Below are positions 11,756 to 21,493 of a stretch of 64,000 bases of DNA, piece after piece. The position numbers and the translations under genes are program-made. Source of the DNA: Sitta carolinensis (lineage: Eukaryota > Chordata > Aves > Passeriformes > Sittidae). The first letter of the stretch is position 1, and each line of letters starts with the position of its first letter. The stretch lies in contig JAVUNC010000006.1 of assembly GCA_032173965.1 (NCBI GenBank), forward strand, positions 21,508,370 to 21,572,369, given 5' to 3'. A model generated the notes under the pieces. The model saw nothing but the letters and a program-made list of their open reading frames with translations, did not search any database and was not told the origin of the DNA.

Positions 11756-12130
11756 AGAGCAGCTCTAGATCAAATCTGTGTCCAGCAGAGGAGCTGGCAG
11801 AGAATTTAGTGCCTACCAATTTAGAGAGCCTTTTTCCTTGCTGAGAAGATGTTGGTGCCTCCTCTCTCCTCTGTTTCTTGAGCTCAGTTTCTAGAAAACC
11901 TGCTCCTGGGTTATATCCCACCTCCACACCTGGGTTACTCACCCTGACAGGATCAAGGAATCTCCAGAAATTCCTTTCCAGAAAGGTCCTGATGCCCTGA
12001 CAGGGCTGTGTGCTGCTCCTTCCCAGAGCCCAGATGAATTCAGTGTATTGGCTTGTAGGGCATTACTGGGGTGCTTCTGTGCTTCAGTCAGGTCTGAAGA
12101 AACCACAAGTTTTATTTTCTTGGCTCATTT

Positions 12131-12290
12131 TACAGAATTATTGAAAGGTTTGTGTTGTGAGGAACCTTAAAGATCATTCAATTCTATCCCCTGCCACAGG
12201 CAGGGACAACTTCCACTATCCCAGGTTTCTCCAAGCCCTGTCCAGCCTGGCCCTGGACTCTTCCAGGGATGGGACATCCACAAATTCCTT
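12131..12290 (-). repeat. CR1 LINE 3' fragment, minus strand
   Basis: ACAGAATTATTGAAAGG, AGGAACCTTAAAGATCATTC, CCACAGGCAGGGACAAC, TATCCCAGGTTTCTCCAAGC and TTCCAGGGATGGGACA appear in the order of the CR1 3' untranslated region. It is 5'-truncated to about 160 bp and moderately diverged. It lies about 120 bp upstream of LTR B. Confidence 0.88.
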
Positions 12291-12412
12291 TAATCTTCTT
12301 TACTAAATATCTCCTTTAGTCTTGGTCCTTCAAGATTTTAGATCGCCAACCCCAGCCCTGCACTTTCCAGGATGTTTGAAGGTGTTTGGTGGCAGGGAAT
12401 GGATATTGGGTT

Positions 12413-12871
12413 TGATGCCTTAAGTTTTACCTTTTATATTTTTCAGATTCTGTGCTGTTTTAGTGTGTAGTTCTGGGCTTCATATTAAGTGTTGGTAAGC
12501 TCTCTTCACAGAGTAGGTAGGCAAAATAATAATTCCCTTTCTAGCTTGGGACCAAGGACAACTGATACAAATGTCAGGCCCGAGAGCATAAACAACAGTG
12601 AAGTGAGAAGAAAAAACAAGGAGGATGGAACTTGATAGCCTGAAACTATAACTGAACAATTAACTCCAATATGCTGATGGACCAGAGCTTGTAAAAGTGT
12701 GGGACCTTGTGATCAGTTGTCCATTTTGTGACCATTTTGGGTTCATCTTGGGTGTGCCCCAGCCAGGCTCTTGTGCTGCCCAGGTGCCCCCATTGAGGCC
12801 TTTTAATAAATCCCTGCTTTATCCTTTTGCTCTGCCTGCTCTCTGTTCCAGGTCAGCCTCCAAAGGCATCA
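12413..12871 (+). mobile_element. Solo ERV LTR B, plus orientation
   Basis: About 459 bp bounded by TGATGCCTTAAG and CCAAAGGCATCA, giving TG...CA ends with a 9-bp inverted terminus. A poly(A) signal AATAAA lies at 12805-12810, followed by a U5-like tail of about 60 bp. A TTTTATATTTTTC stretch lies close to the 5' end. By eye it differs from the reverse complement of LTR A by about eight substitutions and four indels, the largest about 11 bp next to the poly(A) signal. The flanks GGTT and GCTC do not form a clean 4-bp duplication. No proviral interior is present. Confidence 0.82.
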
Positions 12872-13889
12872 GCTCAGCTGTGGCAGCCAAACAGGAAAAA
12901 ACTGGTGGGAAGACTTGGGGTGAATAAAACATTTCTCTCATTTTCCCTTAAAAGGCACTGACAGGGCTTTTCCTTGCCCATCCTGCTCTCCAGGCTGGTT
13001 TGGAGACGACCTGCAGGAAGACTTTAGCCCCTTCAACCTGAGCCAATTTGGAGTTATTAGGGCCACAAGCTGCTCCTGGGAACACCAGGCTCTCACTTTC
13101 ATGACACCCCATATTTTTAACAGGCTCAGCTGAAAACAAACCCCCTTTCCCCCTCCAGTGTTGTTTTGTAGCACTGTGGGATATTTTATTCTTTTGTTTT
13201 GTTTTTTTTTGGGGGGTAGTTGAAACAGATATCCTTGGGAAGAGCAGTAACCCACTGACCTGGAGGGGATGCAGTAACAGCCATGGAGCACCCTGCTGTG
13301 GGAAGGACTTAACTGGGGTCAGCAGCCTGTTATTTCCCCCCTCCCCCTGCAGCTGATAAGGAAAAGGAAGTTGATATTTGTGTCCCTGGGACAGCCTGGT
13401 TAAATAGGAGAATAACAAATGGAAAAATAACACGTTTCCAATGGTACCCCACTTTCCTGAAGCTACAAAACACCAGCTTGGGCTGCCTCTCCTGCCCTGA
13501 AAGAGCAAGTGTTGCTCGTCTGGTTTGTAGGGATGTGGGTTTTTCACAGTGAACAGGCTCACCATGTGCTCTGGGAACACCCCAGTCTTGAGCTAAACGC
13601 ACTTAAATCTTTCTTTTTTGTTGGCTTTTTGTGGTAGCAGGTATCAGTTTTAAAGAGATTCATGGGGCTCCAGCCTGTTGTTCTCTCTTCCCTCCATGCC
13701 CCAAGCCTTGGGCAGCTCCTCCAGCTCCTTCTCCCTGCATCAGTGATGCCAAACTGTGACCACCTGCACGAGTGCTGCTCAGGTGGGATGGTGTGTGCTT
13801 CAATCACTCTGGATTCACCCTACAGTGACTGAAAATCCACACCAAACTCCGGCCCCTGCAGCTGACGAAACTTCCTCTGCTCTTAAAAC
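12872..13889. other. Unique sequence, no gene recognised
   Basis: Holds one of the longer non-repeat frames, 210 codons at 12948-13580 on minus, with a 117-codon frame overlapping it. The translation is Lys/Gln/Ser-rich without any domain and crosses a T-rich tract (13195-13215). I do not support a gene. Confidence 0.5.
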
Positions 13890-14228
13890 CACAGAATCCC
13901 AGAACGGTTTGGGTTGGGAGGGACCTTAAGGAATATCCAGTTCCACCCCCTGCCATGGGCAGGGACAATTCCACTGTCCCAGGCTGCTCCAAGCCCTGTC
14001 CAGCCTGGCCTTGGACACTGCCAGGGATCCAGGGGCAGCCACAGCTGCTCTGGGCACCCTGTGCCAGTGTTTCACAGGGAAGAATTCCTTCCCAGTCTCC
14101 CACCCATCCCTGCCCTCTGGCAGTAGAAACCATTCCCTGTGTCCTGTCCCTCCATCCCTTGTCCCAAATCCCTCTCCAGCTTTTTTGGAGCCCCTTCAGG
14201 CCCTGGAGGGGGCTCTGAGCTCTCCCTT
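13890..14228 (-). repeat. CR1 LINE 3' fragment, minus strand, about 340 bp
   Basis: Starts ACAGAATCCCAGAACGG and runs through CATGGGCAGGGACAATTCC, GATCCAGGGGCAGCCAC, GGAAGAATTCCTTCCCAG, CCTCTGGCAGTAG, a TCCCTCCATCCCTTGTCCC block and GGAGCCCCTTCAGGCCCTGG. This is one of the better-preserved CR1 3' ends in the window. The frames over it (up to 190 codons on minus) are artefacts of the repeat. Confidence 0.93.
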
Positions 14229-14439
14229 CAGCAGTGCTTGGGAGAATGCTTGGGTGGGGGTCATTGCCTTTGAGCGCCCAAATTCCCCTCAAACAAACCC
14301 TGGAAGCTCCTTTACTCCCTGCCCCGTGTGCCCTGGCAAGCAATGGCTTGTGGTTGCCCTTCCCCAGGCAGCACAAGCCACCAGGGCTCCGTGTCTAACA
14401 CCTGGGAGAGAGCAATGAGAATTCCATGCAATGAGAATT

Positions 14440-14960
14440 CCCGCTGACAGCAGCACGGGAGGGGGATGTTAACATCCCCCAGGATTTATTTCAGCCACCT
14501 CCACGCTCTCATCATTGCCCGCACGTCCCAGACAAATGAGATTTCCACGCAGTCCAAGCAGGTATCGATCAGGCGCTGATCAATGGGATGCAGCTTCCCC
14601 TGGGGGCTTCGCCCATCATTAACAGTCACACGCACTCCGACAAACGAGGGCCTGTTATGTTATCCTAATGCCAGGCCAATCTGGGAATTAATCGGGATTT
14701 TTGGAGCACCTTAACCGCCTGTGCTGATACCCGGCCCCGAGTTTCCCTCTCCTAATCTCCCCCGGGCTGCCGGGATCTCCCGCAGCTCCCGGCGCCGGAT
14801 AACGTGCCTAAGCTGGTTACAGCGAATTTGCATGAATAAACAGGCAATTCTGGCCGGGCTGAAAGCAACTTCATTAAGGGCCAGCGATAATTTGAGCTTG
14901 CTTATTGCCTGTCCTTTGAACCCTAAAAAGGGAAGATTTTGAGCAGCAATTGACTTTGTG
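14440..14960. promoter_or_regulatory. Candidate cis-regulatory block with octamer motif
   Basis: Unique, mixed-composition sequence with many recognisable motif cores: a GATGTTAACATC palindrome near 14465, CATCATTAACAG near 14612, GGAATTAATCGGG near 14685, CCTAATCTCC near 14752, the octamer ATTTGCAT at 14826-14833, TTCATTAAGGG near 14871 and GATAATTTGAGC near 14886. CpGs are kept at several points (GCACGTCC, ATCGATCAGGCGC, GGCGCCGGATAACG). The combination resembles a developmental enhancer. This is inference without conservation data. Confidence 0.35.
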
Positions 14961-16620
14961 TTTGGGGTCGGGGCCGCTCCAGCTCCCAGGCAGGATTTGC
15001 CTCTCTAGAAATGTTCTTTCCTCTTGGCTTCCCTCTGCCGAGGTGAATAATGGTCCTGGAATGTTTCGTTTGTGGAAAAAGGTTAACTGTGCTCAGGGAT
15101 AACAAAGTGCCGGCTGGCTGAAAGGGGGTACACAATGATTTACTGGTGGTTCTCAGCACAAGCCAAAAACATGCCTGGAAGCCCAATTTGAGCTGGGATG
15201 GGGAGGTTGCAGTGAGGAGAATGGTCAGATCGGGGTGGCGGTGGGGCTAGGGTGCAGGAGGTGGAAATGGGCCAGGGAATATTGGGAGGGAGGGGGTGAA
15301 CAGCCACGCTGGGTGGGAGGGGGAGGGGAGCGAGCAGGACAGGGATGTGCCTGGGAAAGCTTTCCCACCCTGTGAGCGTGAAAACGAGCTGTGCAACCAC
15401 AGAAAAAAAAACAACTTTGGGGAGTGAAAGAGGAGGGGCAGGGGAGGGCGGGGACCCCGAGGGATGGGGGGCACAGTGGGCAGGGTGAGCTCAGCACAGG
15501 TTCAGCTCCCGGCTGCGCATCCCCTGGGGTCATTAACTCTCCCGGACGTGTGGGCTCTGCTCCACTGCTGTTCCCAGCTGTGCCAGGGCTGCCAGCTCGG
15601 GCTGGGTGCTGCTCAGAGCCGCGTGTGTCATTTACCTTGTGGTCCCACCCCGTGCTCAAACGGGGCATCCACCTGGGCTGGGCAAACACTGGGATTGGGA
15701 GGGACTTCAGTGGTTTACTTGGATAAAAGCATTAGGTAAATAAAGCAATAAATGCTGCCTGCTTTGGGAATTTTAGCATGGGCTCATCCCTTCAGCAGAA
15801 AGTTTTTTGCCCTGTGAACAAATTGGCCTGGCATTGGTGGCTTTCAGCCTCACACCCAGCCTCCACAGCTCCAGCCAAGGAGCATCCATGCAGCTTCTGG
15901 GCAGTGTCCTGGCACAAGCAAGGGCAGAAACACCCCTTGAATTCCCAGGGGAAGCTCAGCCACTTAAGAAAAGGTTTTTTGTTTAACTCCCAGGCTCTTG
16001 GGTGTGTGTTCTTGCACCTCCTGTGTGTATCAGTAGCACCTTTGGGCAAGTTCCTGTGTTTAAGGGCAGGCAGTGAGCGTGGTTTTGGGGGTTTTAGGGT
16101 GACTCCCAGACCCCAACACAGTCTGGTTTTGACCAGGTGCTGGCAAGATGCCCGTGAGGCCATTCCCGGGTGGGGGCTGCCTGTGCTTTCCTAGCTCTGG
16201 CCAAACAGGTGTCGAAGAATCTTGGGGGCCACGGGAAAATCCCGAGCTCTGAGATGAAGCTGAGGTCTCTGGTTGAAGCCCCATGTGCAGAGATGCTGTG
16301 CAGTGTGACAAAGAGGGGACAAAAGAGAGGACAAAGAGAGGACAAAAAAGGGACAAGGAGTGTCCTGCTGCCCTTGGTTCCAGCCCGGCAGTGCCCGAAC
16401 CCGTGCACATCAATTCTGCCCCGGCGCTCACACCAAGATCTACGGCTGGGGCAGGGCCAGCTCTGCAAACAGGCGTCCTCCAGGTATCAGGAGTCTGACC
16501 CTGATCCGGGAAAAAATCAGAGGGATTGTCCAGGGGGCAGCCAGGACCTCGTGAGGATCCGCCCTTGCAGTGGAAGCTGCTTATCCAGCTGTTCTGCACA
16601 TCTGTAAGGCTCGACCGAGC
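14961..16620. other. Unique sequence, no gene recognised
   Basis: No exon or known repeat. A purine-rich imperfect repeat (GAGGACAAA and variants) lies at 16312-16358. Overlapping opposite-strand frames up to 179 codons (16060-16599 minus) reflect GC-rich, stop-poor DNA and have no domain. Confidence 0.5.
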
Positions 16621-16920
16621 GAAGAAGAAAGGCTGGAGTTCGTCCTCAATTACCCTGACGCGATCCTGGGCTGGCAGCGGAGGCGTTTTTCATGTTTTTA
16701 AACATTTCGGGGGCTCCAATGGGGTGTCCCCTGGCCGCAGAGGCATCCGGGGAGGGGGAATCCGGTTTGGGTTGGAGCTGGCTGCGCGTCTTTGTTGCGG
16801 GGGTGCCCAGGCAGGCCGGGGAGCCGGGAGGGGGAGGAAGAGGAGGAGGAGGATGGCTGGGCTCTGCCGGGAGCCCAGCTCCCATCTGGCTCCCTTATCA
16901 CGCCCGGCACAGCCTCGCGT
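16621..16920. other. CpG- and GC-rich patch
   Basis: CpGs are frequent (GACCGAGCGAAG near 16612, ACGCGATCC near 16658, GCGCGTCTTTGTTGCGGG region near 16782, ATCACGCCCGG near 16897), with an AGGAGGAGG purine run near 16840-16855. It adjoins the motif-rich block that follows. Open frames of 75-141 codons on both strands overlap and are not supported as genes. Confidence 0.3.
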
Positions 16921-17290
16921 GTCACATTGGGATGTAAATCGCATTAATTGAATTCACTTTGGCTGCGCTTTTGGGAGCAGACAATGACTGAGTCAAAATC
17001 TCATTTACATACTGATAAGACACAGTTGAAAAATGATGCCTTCTAATGAATAAAATGTGTGTAACTGGTCCAGCTTGATATTAGCATTAAAGTGTTAATC
17101 ACTTTGGCATACAAGTTTATAGAGCTGAGTAAATTTGTCTTCAAAGGGTCCTGAAACAGAAATCCATGTTTCTGGACTGCCATAGCAACATATAGACGTC
17201 TTCATTGTATTTCTTGGTCAGAAAGCAGGTGCCAGCTTCTAATTAAAGCCTAATTTGCAATTTGTGTCCTATTCAGTGTTTTCATGGGAA
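16921..17290. promoter_or_regulatory. Candidate cis-regulatory block
   Basis: AT-rich unique sequence with GCATTAATTGAATTC near 16941, a TGACTGAGTCA MAF/AP-1-like site at 16985-16995, GATAAG at 17014-17019, a GTGTTAATCACTTTGG segment near 17091, and AATTAAAGCCTAATTTGC near 17240. It follows a CpG-rich patch, a pairing often seen at vertebrate developmental enhancers. Function is inferred from motifs only. Confidence 0.35.
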
Positions 17291-18119
17291 CTTTGATGGC
17301 TGATACGGTGGTAAGCAATAACCAGCAGCACCACTTGAAAGCAGTGCTGGAAATTCATCCTCCCCCGGGGCCGCAGGGCTGAGGCAGCACAGGAGGACCA
17401 GCAGCAGGTTGTGACGTGTGCCTCTGGTCCAGGAGGTTGCCTGCAGAGAGGGAAGATGGGACCCATTCCACGAGCCAGCCCCGCAGGGTGCAGTCTGATT
17501 TTCAAACCTGCAGTATCTAAGTTTCTAAAGCTCCCTTTCTCCTGATGTTTTGAGTTGCTAAAACTGCTTTCCCAAGCAAAAGAACAAAACATCAAGGTTA
17601 TTTTTGTAACAATATTCATGTTCAGAATCCTTTCTGTAAGATGAACTATCTCTTAATATCCTTCTAATTTAACCAATGTAGGTGAAGGGTTCTGTCGCTC
17701 GTTCACCAAGCACAGTAATCTGTCGAAAATGCATAGAAAAAACCCCGATTTTTAAATAAACAAAATCAAATCAATCTCTCCAGACTATTTAGAAGAATTT
17801 CCTGTTGTTATTTGCCACAGTAACAGCAGGGGCTGGTGGCCACCCTGCCCCAGCCTCCTCCAGGCAGCTCTGGCCCTCCTTCTTCCAGGACAGATGGAAA
17901 AGGCTCCTTCCAAAGCCCCAATTAGAGGCTCCAGATTAATGAAGCTTGTGAAGGTCTCTTGTAGCACAGGTTCTCCAGCCCACCCTCTGACCTGGAGCAG
18001 CTCGTGCTTCCCAGTGTTCCCCCTGCCATGTGTCCATCTCCTCCTTTTGCTCCTAATCACAGCCTTAGGAGCTCCTGACAGCGTTAATATCGAGGGAAAT
18101 AGTATAATAATATATAATA

Positions 18120-18149
18120 AATTAATATTAAAAATTATTAATATTAATT
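18120..18149. repeat. AT-only inverted repeat, 11-bp arms
   Basis: AATTAATATTA at 18120-18130 is followed, after an 8-bp loop, by its exact reverse complement TAATATTAATT at 18139-18149. The flanks (AATAATATATAATAA) are also AT-only. It could extrude as a small cruciform. Confidence 0.9.
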
Positions 18150-18274
18150 AGCAGCAGCAGGTCTGTGGGGGCCTGGGCCCGTGCTGGAAAGGGGCTGCCC
18201 TGGGAGCAGCAGTTTGAGGTGCCAGCCCCTGGGAGGGGTTGCTCCTGATAAATTCTGTGTTTGCTTCTGCTGGC

Positions 18275-18296
18275 GGGGGGGGGGGGGGGGGGGGGG
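18275..18296. repeat. Poly(G) run of 22
   Basis: Twenty-two uninterrupted G between TGGC and TTTGG. Such a run can form G-quadruplexes and is a common site of sequencing or assembly error, so its true length is uncertain. Confidence 0.9.
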
Positions 18297-19368
18297 TTTG
18301 GAAAGGGCCCTGAGGGGAATGGGGCTCAGATCCCGGTGAAATTCAATCCTCCTTCAGATTCCTTTCCCTGTTGCAGCCTGGGGCACTGGCTGAGGAGCTG
18401 AGCCTCCCAAAACCCTTCACGGCCAGAGCCATGAGCTCTCTGGAGCTGCTGCCCAGTGCCTGCAGGCCCTGGCTGTGCTGGGCTTTTCACAGACCACGGG
18501 ACCCCAGCCCCACCCCTGCACCCCTGAAAGTGGGGTGGAAGTCCCTCGGTGTGTTTTGAGCACCCTCAGCTCCTTGCAGGGTTTGTTAATAATAATTATT
18601 GGTGTGGCAGCAGATTCAGGGGTCAGTGCTCACAGCAGGGGTGGCTGAGGGACCACAGGGTCTCTGCCATTAATGTGGAGCCTCTCTGGGTGTGCCCCCA
18701 TCATCCTGGGACAGCTGGGGACAAGCCAGCAGGGAAAAAGTGACACTTGTGTCCTTCAGGAGCAAACCACACAGCCTGGATCAGGAACCAGAGCGGTGAT
18801 GGGGGGAGCATGTCTGGGGATCTGTGATCCCCTGCTCTGTGAAATGGGATTTTCCTGGCTCCTGTGGACTCAATGAGCCCTGGAAACCCTGGAGACAGAG
18901 ATGCCATGCTGGGCCCATGCTCCAAAGCAGCACCAGCCTCCTGCAGGGAAGTCTGTCCATTCCTCTCTGCTGGCTGCTCCTTCCCACCTCGGCTCAGGAT
19001 TTCAGCTGCAATAAATCAGCACAGTTCCACCAAAGCCAATTTCATGTCAGTCACTGCTCTGACTCCTGGTACTCAGCCTTCCCACTGAATTTATTCCCTC
19101 CATAGGGTCCATGTGCTTGTTTAAGTCCTATAATCCATTATGGAATGGTCCTGTTTTTACAGCATTTAAAAAAAAAAAAAAAAAAAAGAGATAAAAAGAA
19201 AAAAAAAAAGGAGTCATTGGCTTAGCCCAGGCTTCAGTTTGTGCTGCTCCTGGAGAGGCTGATCCGAGGGCACCACACACATGGCTAAACAGGACAGCAG
19301 ATATTGCATCCTTCTGCCCTCAGCCCTTAATTCCCAACTGCATCCCCTCCTGGCTCAGGTACCACCTG

Positions 19369-19730
19369 GGATGTTCAGCCTGAAGAACAGAAGGTTCCAG
19401 AGAGAGCTCAGAGCTCCTTCCAGGGCCTGAAGGGGCTCCAGGAGAGCTGGAGAGGGACTGGGGACAAGGGATGAAGGGATAGGACACAGGGAATGGTTTC
19501 TACTGCCAGAGGGCAGGGATGGGTGGGAGACTGGGAAGGAATTCCTCCCTGTGAGGGTGGGGAAACCCTGGCACAGGGTGCCCAGAGCAGCTGTGGCTGC
19601 CCCTGGATCCCTGGAGGTGCCCAAAGCCAGGCTGGACAGGGCTTGGAGCAGCCTGGGATGGTGGAAGGTGTCCCTGCCCATGGGGAAATGGGCTTTGAGG
19701 CCCCTTCCAACCATTTTCTGATTCTACAAA
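19369..19730 (+). repeat. CR1 LINE 3' fragment, plus strand, about 360 bp
   Basis: Sense-orientation CR1: GATGTTCAGCCTGAAGAAC, the GGGGCTCCAGGAGAGCTGG block, a TCTACTGCCAGAGGGCAGGG block, GGAATTCCTCCCTGTGAGG, GCACAGGGTGCCCAGAGCAG, GGCTTGGAGCAGCCTGGG, CCCCTTCCAACCATTTTCTG and a terminal TGATTCTACAAAG. It includes the true 3' end. No LINE coding sequence remains. Confidence 0.93.
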
Positions 19731-21449
19731 GTGAAAACTTAAATCACTGCAGGACTCTTTTATCAGCTGTTGATCTCCTTCCTGATGGATTTGGCTCCAA
19801 CCACTGCATCCTGGGAGAGTGAACATCTGAGCAGCACCTTCTCCACATCCTTCCAGCTGCCTTGCTCCTGCCCAAGCTCCTGAGTGGCTCAGGAGCTCCA
19901 GCCCCTCACTCTTATTTCCTCCACCACATGGACCTAGTCTGATATTTTTGATGGGAATCCTTTCCAAACACTTTTACACTTTTCCAGCAGTGTAAAAATC
20001 TCCCTGGGCCGATGCATGTGTGTGAGCAGACATAACAACAGCACAAATCCTGAAGCCAGGGTGAAAAGCCCAATAAACTGGTGTGGCACAATCAGGTGTT
20101 CCACTAAATCAACAAAATAAATCCATAATGTCCGAGATACATGGAAAAAGAAATAAAAGAGTAACCCACCTAAAGCTTTGCTCACATAACAGGAAAAGCA
20201 CAGCCTGAGGCTCTGTCCACCTATTTCTACCAGCGAGTGGAAAATACCCTGTTCCAGGAATCCACCTCTTTCCTGCTTGCTGGGAGACGGAGTTTTCCCT
20301 GCAGGGAATATCCTGTTTACCTATAGCCCTGCTTCCCATCATTCCAACAGGCACCACATAGGAGTGACACCCCCTAGGGAGCTGAAATCATCCTCTTCAC
20401 AAGGAAATTATTAATATAAGGCCTTTTTTGCAAGGTGTTGGCAGGATAAGAGGTCCTCAGGGTCTGGAGCAGGGGCTTGGTGAGTGGGGTGGTGGAATCC
20501 AGGGCTGTGATGGTTTCTCTGAACCCAACTCCTCCTCTCCATCCCCCTCAGTCCCTTCTCCAGGTGATGCTCCAGGTGCTGTTGCACTTTTTCCTGCCAT
20601 GTGATTCCCTGTGGCTCTGCTGAAACCCTCATGGGAACAGTGCTGGAATTGCTGTGAAACATCTGGCCCTAAGTCTCCCTGGCTTTGTGTGGCCTGAGTC
20701 ACTGAGGCCATTAAAAATCTTTTTCCCAAGGGCTCTGTGCTGCTTCCCAACCTTGGGGCCAGCCTGGGAAGGGTGTGAGTGAGGAACATCAGCTCACAGC
20801 CAGAGACAGGAGCTGTTTGGTTCCTGGAGTTCCTGCCAGCTGGAATTATGGCTTATTCCAGCCCAAGCACCCCTAACCACATGATAGACATTATCAGGGT
20901 TATGAAAATGTTTTACCAGAGCCAGAAATGTTTGAAAAACCTGTTGCAACACTAAGCTAAGCGTTTTAACGCGGCCTGAGGAACAGGCTCTCTCTGTTCT
21001 TTGCACAAATGGGGGGATTTCTGTAATTTTGTTATTCCTCAAAGCAGTTTGCCATGGATGGGGGACATGCTGGTGCCCAGTGGATCTGGGCCAACCCTGC
21101 CAGAGGGTCTGTGATAGCAGCAGACCCGTCTGGGTCTTTTCCAACCTTCTTGTTGTTGATATTTTGGATTGAGGGCACTTTGCAGATCTGAACATTGCCA
21201 GGAAGGAAAGGGGAGCTCTGGTTTTTCAGGTGTGGAGGAGTAGGGCTGCTTGTGAAGGGAGAGTATGGCACCTTGGCATGGAAGCACAGCCTTTCCCATG
21301 GAGCCAAGAGCTGATCCAGCCAGGAATTGTGGCTCCAGCTCATCCTCCTGGCAGTTCACAGTGCTGAAACCTCTGGGCTGGCAGCTCGTGGTTTCACAGA
21401 ACTGTTGCTTTCCCAAGTGCTTGGGTTCCTAAACCAGGGTCTGGCAAAG
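19731..21449. other. Unique sequence, no gene recognised
   Basis: No exon or repeat family was identified. Minus-strand frames of 103-155 codons between 19500 and 21416 partly run through the neighbouring CR1 and have no domains. An old unrecognised repeat could underlie 19930-20340, but nothing diagnostic is visible. Confidence 0.45.
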
Positions 21450-21493
21450 GGTCTCTGAATGGTTTGGGTTGGGAGGGACCTTAAGGATCACCT
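21450..21493 (-). repeat. CR1 LINE 3' remnant, minus strand, very short
   Basis: GGTCTCTGAATGG, then TTTGGGTTGGGAGGGACC and TTAAGGATCACC: about 44 bp of the CR1 3' terminus. The continuation is not recognisable. Confidence 0.6.

Larger units (their letters stand above)
17291..19368. other. Unique sequence with homopolymers, no gene recognised
   Basis: No exon or repeat family was recognised. It contains a perfect AT palindrome (18120-18149), a G22 run (18275-18296) and an A20 run (19168-19187) followed by a second A-rich tract to about 19210; the first two are listed separately. Frames are at most 119 codons and have no recognisable domain. Confidence 0.5.

Noticed and set aside
6230..12871. 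LTRs A and B as the two ends of one provirus
   Set aside because: They are inverted, whereas proviral LTRs are direct repeats. No gag, pol or env-like sequence lies between, and LTR A has its own target-site duplication.
12948..13580. 210-codon minus-strand frame
   Set aside because: No recognisable domain, crosses a T-rich tract, has no splice or promoter context, and sits just beside LTR B in ordinary non-coding DNA.
13804..14376. 190-codon minus-strand frame
   Set aside because: It is the CR1 3' untranslated region read through; CR1 3' regions are non-coding.
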